Source: DASVWZ01 sp963715675
GTDB taxonomy: Bacteria > Acidobacteriota > Terriglobia > Terriglobales > Acidobacteriaceae
Assembly: GCA_963715675.1 (NCBI GenBank)
Contig: OY970265.1
Span: 434,001-498,000 of the forward strand
DNA: 64,000 nucleotides
Reading direction: 5' to 3'
Position 1 is the stretch's first letter, and every line of letters begins with the position of its first letter. This document shows positions 59,200 through 64,000 of the stretch, in pieces. Under the pieces are notes generated by a model, which saw only the letters and a list, made by a program, of their open reading frames with translations, ran no database searches and was not told the DNA's origin. The translations under genes were made by a program, and so were the position numbers.

Positions 59200-60080
59200 G
59201 CTGTGGCCAGGTTCATTCGCAAGCCCACCAGTTGGTGGCCGCAGGACAAACCGCCCAACTGGTGGCGGAGACCTTGGAGATCAGCCGCTCCAGTCTGTAT
59301 TATCGCCGGCAGGCACGCAGGTCGCGCGCCGATCGCCGCTACGACGAACGCATCGTCGAGGTCTGCGGCGAAAAGCCAGTGTATGGCTATCGCCGGGTGC
59401 AATGGTGGCTGGAACAGGTGAGTGGGTTGAAGCTGAACCGCAAGCGGGTATTGCGCGTGATGCGCGAACGCGGCCTGCTGGTACGCAGCCGCCGTCTCCG
59501 GGTGACGCGCAGAAAAGACTGGAGCACGGTGAACGTCTCGCGACCGGACCAGGTGTGGCAGATGGACATGACCAAGGTGTGGGCCGGTCCTGCGACCGGC
59601 TGGGCGTATCTGGTCTCGGCGCTGGACTGCTGCACCCGCGAAATCGTGGGCTGGGACTTGAGCCTGCGCTGCCGCACCCAGGACGCTCTGGCCGCGCTCC
59701 ACCGCGCCCTGCGAGAGGTTTTGCCTTGCGATCCTAGTAGAAAGGGTTTGACTTTGACGACCGACAACGGCACCCAGTTCACCAGTGCCCGCTTCATCGC
59801 TACCCTGGGGCAGCTCGGCATCACTCATCGCCGAACCGCCTACAACCATCCCGAAGGCAACGGACGTATCGAGCGTTTCCACCGCTCGCTCAAGGAAGAG
59901 GAGGTTTGGCTCAACGAATACCAGTCGCTCGATCAGGCCCGCGATTCCATCGCCCGCTGGATCCACCAGTACAATCATCAGCGGCCTCATCAGTCACTCA
60001 AGAACCGAACGCCCGCCGCGACCCGGCTGGTGCTCACTCAACCGCAACCCCTAACTTATATCGAGGCCCTTTGTGTCTAG
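59196..60080 (+). CDS. IS3-family transposase OrfB (integrase core)
   Basis: 294 residues with an HTH_21-like N terminus (YGYRRVQWWL), and an rve integrase core: Asp in QMDMTKVW, Asp in TTDNGTQF, Glu in GNGRIERFHRSLKEEE; NHQRPHQSL at the end. It starts at its own ATG in the ATGA overlap, in addition to any frameshift product with OrfA. Intact. Confidence 0.92.
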   Translation: MSCGQVHSQAHQLVAAGQTAQLVAETLEISRSSLYYRRQARRSRADRRYDERIVEVCGEKPVYGYRRVQWWLEQVSGLKLNRKRVLRVMRERGLLVRSRRLRVTRRKDWSTVNVSRPDQVWQMDMTKVWAGPATGWAYLVSALDCCTREIVGWDLSLRCRTQDALAALHRALREVLPCDPSRKGLTLTTDNGTQFTSARFIATLGQLGITHRRTAYNHPEGNGRIERFHRSLKEEEVWLNEYQSLDQARDSIARWIHQYNHQRPHQSLKNRTPAATRLVLTQPQPLTYIEALCV

Positions 60081-60100
60081 TTTAGGAGGGTGCATTACAA

Positions 60101-61378
60101 GTCATTACCTCTGGGGGAACCTGTTGTAATTCCTCCCAAGCTTTCATTGACGCCAGCACGTTCATCTCCAAGGCCACGACCTTCTGTGGTGTGCTGAGCT
60201 ATATGCTCACCCCATTAAATGGAATTATCCCATCCTATGGTGCGGTCATTGATGCACGCGGCCTCAACTCCGGCAATACAAGCATGACATGTACATCGAG
60301 CCAGCCGAGTCCTTGGAGCGGAATTACCAGTCCGCCACCGTCGACCATCTTTATGCCCGCTGGAGTGATCACCATACCCAGCACGTGGGCTGTGCCCAGC
60401 GGCACCCATCTGATCGGAATGGGCGACAGTGTCTATTCGGGAGTAAATACGACGATTGTGGCAGTTTCAGGCTTCAGCTCCGGCACGGCTATGATTCAAT
60501 TCGGGTCCGCATCCGGTGCTTCGGGGATTTCGGTCGAAAGATTGACGCTTGATGGCGCGGGAGCATCTATCACGGGAATATTGAATCAATATGCCGGGGA
60601 TGACAGCTCCGTGGATCATGTAAGCCTGTACCAGATTCTAGGCAAAGGTCTTCTGGTGGAAAACAGTGCCAACAACTCTGGGCCATATTCCAATATCTCG
60701 TTTGATACCGGCAATGAAACGCCGGCTCCATCGACGGTCTGCGCGCAGATCCTAGACGTAACGAACGGGTCCGTTAGTGGTAGCACGCGAGGTATCCACA
60801 GTCTGAGGTGCCACACGGCCAACAGCGATCCCAATGCAGCCGTGCTGCTGGACTCATCAAATAACTCCATTGAGGACGTGACAATCAGAGGCTTCTATGA
60901 CGGAGTCCGTGTAGGTGCGAATGGCACAGCGCAAGATAATGTACTGGTAAACATCGTCGGAGATACCACCAATGCTAGCCTTACGCCCGTTAATACCGTT
61001 CATATCTATGCGCCGACTGGCAGCATCAAGGTGTCGGATCTAAGCATTATGGGGGTAACTAACAGCGGTCTACCTGGAACATATACAATTGAAGACGCCT
61101 TGACCTCGCCGCATTTGTCAGATAGTTACATTGCCCTCTACGCCATAGGTAATGAGGGGACCGGTAGTTACTACTCCCGGTTTACCACCAGCCCGAACGC
61201 AGCCACGTGGGCAGTTGGGCCGAGCGCGCCGTCGGGGAGTTGCCCCCAAGGCAGCCTGTACAGTTGCATCGGCAGCAGTTCTGGTAGCGGTTCCAATTGC
61301 ATTTATGCGAGCACATACTATGCGCTCTGGGCTTGTGCATACAACGGAGGCAGTCTTTCTTGGCTGCCGGTTCTCTAG
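60101..61378 (+). pseudogene. Beta-helix (pectate-lyase-like) secreted protein, N-terminally truncated by IS3
   Basis: The frame is open from the IS right end without a start (VITSGGTCC ... GAVIDARGL) to the stop at 61378, 425 codons. Signatures of right-handed beta-helix enzymes of the pectate-lyase/GH28 type: GAVIDARGL, IFMPAGVITIPST, VSLYQILGKGLLVEN, IEDVTIRGFYDGVRV. A GTG at 60191 could give a shorter product. No signal peptide remains. Its missing N terminus is not to the left of the IS. Confidence 0.7.
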
Positions 61379-61471
61379 CTACGATCCTCGGGACGGTCAC
61401 TAAGCAACGCGCGTCTTCGGACAATGAGGAGTCTCAAGGTCCGGACTTCGATACTCCTCAAAGGGAGGCGG

Positions 61472-61612
61472 ATGAAAAAGCTGTTTGTCGTCCTTATTTG
61501 TATGTGGGTCTTGCATGGATACTCGCGGGCTCGCACTGGCGAGAACGTAAGCCCGATGCCCAGAAACCCTGGAGCATGCCCACTCCATATACCTGACGAG
61601 TCCCTCAGGTGA
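61472..61612 (+). CDS. Very small secreted peptide
   Basis: 46 residues with a signal-like start (MKKLFVVLICMWVLHGYS) and a Pro/Cys-containing tail. GGGAGG is 4 bases before the ATG. It could be an intact peptide or the 5' remnant of a longer gene. Confidence 0.4.
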   Translation: MKKLFVVLICMWVLHGYSRARTGENVSPMPRNPGACPLHIPDESLR

Positions 61613-61651
61613 TGAATTCGGGATGTTCCCGATGCCTGAGGACAAAGAAGC

Positions 61652-61921
61652 ATGGTTGCGACACGCAGAGTGATACGGGGCGGACACAGATTGAAGTTGG
61701 TGTTTGATCTTGGTCAAGCTGACCTCATTGTGATGGTCAGCGGTCGGCCAGCGAAGGACACAATCAAGGTGTTCGACAGCCGCAATCGGAAGAAATGCCT
61801 TTGGCAGCTTTCAGGCAGGAACGGCTTGCAAGGTCAGGATGCGCCTCTGGCTAGAGCGTTCGAGTCCGTGTTTGAAAAGGCGACCCTGCAAGAAGCTCGT
61901 ACAAGCGAGTCGGGTCACTGA
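61652..61921 (+). CDS. Small hypothetical protein near right end of element 2
   Basis: 89 residues; beta-rich start (HRLKLVFDLGQADLIVMVSG) then basic helix. GAGG is upstream but spaced widely. Not recognised. Confidence 0.4.
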   Translation: MVATRRVIRGGHRLKLVFDLGQADLIVMVSGRPAKDTIKVFDSRNRKKCLWQLSGRNGLQGQDAPLARAFESVFEKATLQEARTSESGH

Positions 61922-62074
61922 CCAGGATTGGTCGGGTTAGGACCTCTTGGACCTGTAACCGCTTCGTGGGCCGACAAATCACCGCAAATCACGTCTTGGC
62001 TTTTCATGCACTTCCAAGGACTAAGATTGCTGACCGTGCTTGGTTAAGTCCTTTGTTCGACGTTTTCAGGTGGA

Positions 62075-62103
62075 TTCGAGTCCTACCTGAGGAGCCATTC
62101 TTT
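62075..62103 (+). repeat. Right attachment site of element 2 (copy of tRNA-Asn 3' end)
   Basis: 29 bases identical to 50113-50141, covering the T-loop to CCA of tRNA-Asn and 6 bases beyond. The rest of the tRNA is absent, so it is not a gene. It lies 20 bases from the start of element 3. Confidence 0.9.
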
Positions 62104-62122
62104 GTCCCGCCCTTTCATTGGC

Positions 62123-63379
62123 TTACGCCGCCTTTTTCAGAACCAGCGACGTGTTGATACTAGCCCCAATTAGCCCAACTAACGGGAACCCGCAGCCGAT
62201 CCGGTCGCACCATTCGCGTCGCCATGCATGGTCTTTATGAAGGCCGTTCGCGTAAAGATCCGTCACGGAACGCGGCGCGTGACCGAGCCACAATCCGATC
62301 AGGTCCTCCGGCACGCGTGCCCGGCGAAGTGTTTCCGTCCGGAAACGTCGGAACGCGTGCAGGCCGACTCCAGCTGCGCGGTGAACATTCCGCTGCGCGA
62401 GCGGTCTTCCGCTCCTCGTAGCGAAGATATATCCGGTCTTGCCCTCCGCGTAAATGCGAAGCAGTGCTGCTAGTGGCTCGGCAATATCCACTTCGCGGAC
62501 GGCTGCGGGCGTCTTGGGGTCCTGCTCCTTCCCATGCCAGATACTCCGTGTCACTCGAAGAACGTGGAAGTCCGGCGTAAAGTCGGTTGGTTTCAATGCG
62601 AGAGCCTCTCCTGCCCGCAACCCCGTCCCGGCAAGAAGGCTGAAGAACACTGCGAAGCGAAGCGTGGCAGAAGATATGAGATCACCCACCTCGGCCTCTG
62701 TCACCGTCGGACGGTGCTGCTTGTTCTTCTCGATGATGGGCAGCCCGACAAAATCGTGGTTCCATTTGCGCGGGTGAAGCTGTTCTCCGTTGGCGTCGAC
62801 GACCGAGGCGAGCACCAACTTCGGGACCTGCGCATAGTTCACGATTGTTTTTGCGGACAGTCCACCAGCCGCCATTGTTTCGATCAGGAGCTTGAGCGCT
62901 GCATTGGAAACATCGGCCAGCGGCATGTCGCCGATGGTCGGAAGAATCCATTTGTCCAGCGAGTGCTGCCAACCGAAAATCGTGGCGGGTTTGACCGGAC
63001 GGCGTCGACGCGTTGCAAGAGAAGCGATCCACCGCTTCGATTGCTCGCGGAACGTCATGCCCGGCGCTGTGGCTGAAATGAGGGCATCTACGGAATTGAT
63101 ACCCACGGCTTCGATGTGCTCGCGGAGTTTTCGCTTGGCGACCGTGCGCGTTGGACATGGACCTAACGAGATCACCCGGCGCTTGCGGCCCTCCGGCGAA
63201 TCAACCCAGTAGCGACCGTATGATGTCGCTGCCGGATTCCACGAGTTTTGATTCTGTTGAAACACGCTACCACTTTGACCTGTACGACGGCTCAAGGATG
63301 GTCCCCTTTTCCGCCGTATCGTCGTCGCAGGAGCAAGCGTACCGTGGGTTGGAAGTGGTTGCAACTCGGTGTTGTTCAC
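62123..63379 (-). CDS. int: Tyrosine recombinase (integrase) of element 3
   Basis: 418 residues from a GTG at 63379. Core-binding domain (TFREQSKRWIASLATRR), catalytic Arg in AGTGLRAGEALALKP, HAFRRFRTETLRRA, IGLWLGHAPRSVTDLYANG. It ends 20 bases from the repeat of the tRNA-Asn 3' end and reads toward it, in the same relative place and direction as the element 2 integrase to its copy. Its sequence is only distantly like that enzyme, so it belongs to a separate element that continues past the window end. Confidence 0.88.
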   Translation of the reverse strand: MNNTELQPLPTHGTLAPATTIRRKRGPSLSRRTGQSGSVFQQNQNSWNPAATSYGRYWVDSPEGRKRRVISLGPCPTRTVAKRKLREHIEAVGINSVDALISATAPGMTFREQSKRWIASLATRRRRPVKPATIFGWQHSLDKWILPTIGDMPLADVSNAALKLLIETMAAGGLSAKTIVNYAQVPKLVLASVVDANGEQLHPRKWNHDFVGLPIIEKNKQHRPTVTEAEVGDLISSATLRFAVFFSLLAGTGLRAGEALALKPTDFTPDFHVLRVTRSIWHGKEQDPKTPAAVREVDIAEPLAALLRIYAEGKTGYIFATRSGRPLAQRNVHRAAGVGLHAFRRFRTETLRRARVPEDLIGLWLGHAPRSVTDLYANGLHKDHAWRREWCDRIGCGFPLVGLIGASINTSLVLKKAA

Positions 63380-63462
63380 GACTTCCCACGGTGGTGTTAT
63401 CGGTCATACGAACTCACCAAAGTAACTTTTAGTGCCGCGTGATTCGACGGAAAATGAAAGCA

Positions 63463-64000
63463 TGACCAAGGCGGACTGGTTAGAAAAAGGAAAGGAACTC
63501 GGTGCGAGCGCGAGCAGGTCGGCGTGGGACGTTGGTCGCTGGCTGGTTGAGGGTGAAGACCAGTTCCTCCCGAAGATGCCGGGGAGCAAAAGAGCACGCC
63601 GCGCATACTATAGGGACCGCAAGGCACACTGGATGGCTCTGTTCGATGAGGCGTCGGCAGCATCCGGGCTCGCTGCATCATCGCTGCGCCAGTATGCGAA
63701 TGTCTGGCGTCGCAGAACCTATACGGTGTTCCCCGATCTCAAATTCGGACATCACTTGGAAGTTATGCGGTGCCACACGATAGATGATGACGGCAAGCGT
63801 AGTTTCGACTTCGGATCTGCTGTGGGAATTCTCAGTGCCGCTGCGGAAAATGGCTGGTCAGTTATTCAAACAAGAGCCGAGGTTTCTCGACGGTACCCTC
63901 TTCCGAAGACCGCGCAGAATGCGATGTACAAAATCAGGCGAATCATCGACAGCGTCACCGGCGAGCAGCGGGACGAGTTGCTCGCGGCGCTGGCCGAAGA
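63463..64000 (+). CDS. Element 3 protein, partial at window end, unknown function
   Basis: Runs from ATG 63463 with no stop before 64000, at least 179 residues. Helical, basic start (MTKADWLEKGKELGASASRSAW), then SSLRQYANVWRRRTYTVFPDL and ...RRYPLPKTAQNAMYKIRRIID. It may be a DNA-binding or replication protein; I do not recognise it. Divergent from the integrase with an 83-base gap. Confidence 0.6.

Larger units (their letters stand above)
58841..60099. mobile_element. IS3-family insertion sequence
   Basis: 1259 bases with two ORFs and imperfect terminal inverted repeats, each beginning TGTAATGCACCC (left 58841; right is the complement ending 60099). No 3-bp target duplication is visible (TTG to the left, AGT to the right), suggesting a rearrangement after insertion. 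Confidence 0.88.

Overview
The window looks like a chromosomal segment of a GC-rich soil bacterium, most likely an Acidobacteriota (Terriglobia-type) genome. This rests on the mix of secreted seven-fold gloVer-repeat proteins, a sedolisin (S53) peptidase, FG-GAP proteins, a TonB-family protein, a sorbosone-dehydrogenase-like cytochrome c and a group 3b hydrogenase. The assignment is inferred from gene content and style; there is no rRNA or ribosomal marker in the window.

Bases 1-9.4 kb hold a redox locus. On the minus strand is a tightly overlapping operon for a group 3b [NiFe] (sulf)hydrogenase: beta Fe-S subunit, a cyclic-nucleotide-binding-domain protein without a DNA-binding domain, the FAD/2Fe-2S gamma subunit, the small subunit and the large subunit. 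Divergent from it are a four-cluster ferredoxin fused to an NrfD-type membrane anchor and a molybdopterin oxidoreductase with no Tat signal. Next come cysE behind two palindromes, a small membrane protein, ftsW, a cytochrome c/beta-propeller dehydrogenase, a CDF metal transporter, and a run of secreted proteins (gloVer, S53 peptidase, unknown, FG-GAP) with a TonB-like gene.

Bases 21.4-36.7 kb form integrative element 1, bounded by a displaced 3' part of tRNA-Thr on the left and an intact tRNA-Thr on the right (shared 19-bp core). It carries two secreted cargo genes. It also has about 24 small minus-strand genes, many joined by ATGA overlaps: an AlpA/excisionase-like HTH, a putative winged-helix replication protein next to a 19-bp iteron array, ribbon-helix-helix proteins, an SprT-like protein, a P27-type small terminase subunit, an HK97-type prohead protease and a collagen-like protein. 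No large terminase, portal, major capsid or tail gene is visible, so it looks more like a phage satellite than a prophage. Its plus-strand integrase has a frameshift.

Bases 36.9-50.1 kb are ordinary chromosome: a stand-alone receiver domain, an unknown 528-residue protein, a four-gene run (PhoB-like regulator, histidine kinase, porin, cupredoxin), a GlcG-like protein, a Rieske oxygenase, a PLP aminotransferase, a NupC-type nucleoside transporter, a hemerythrin and tRNA-Asn.

Bases 50.11-62.10 kb are integrative element 2, inserted in the 3' end of tRNA-Asn with a perfect 29-bp direct repeat at both ends. It carries its own integrase, three HTH genes, an HNH endonuclease, an IS256-family and an IS3-family insertion sequence, a second tyrosine recombinase, a 1.36-kb region almost without ORFs, and a beta-helix protein cut by the IS3 copy. 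A third integrase starts 20 bp beyond the right-hand repeat and reads toward it, so a further element (from 62.1 kb off the window end) is stacked in the same tRNA site.
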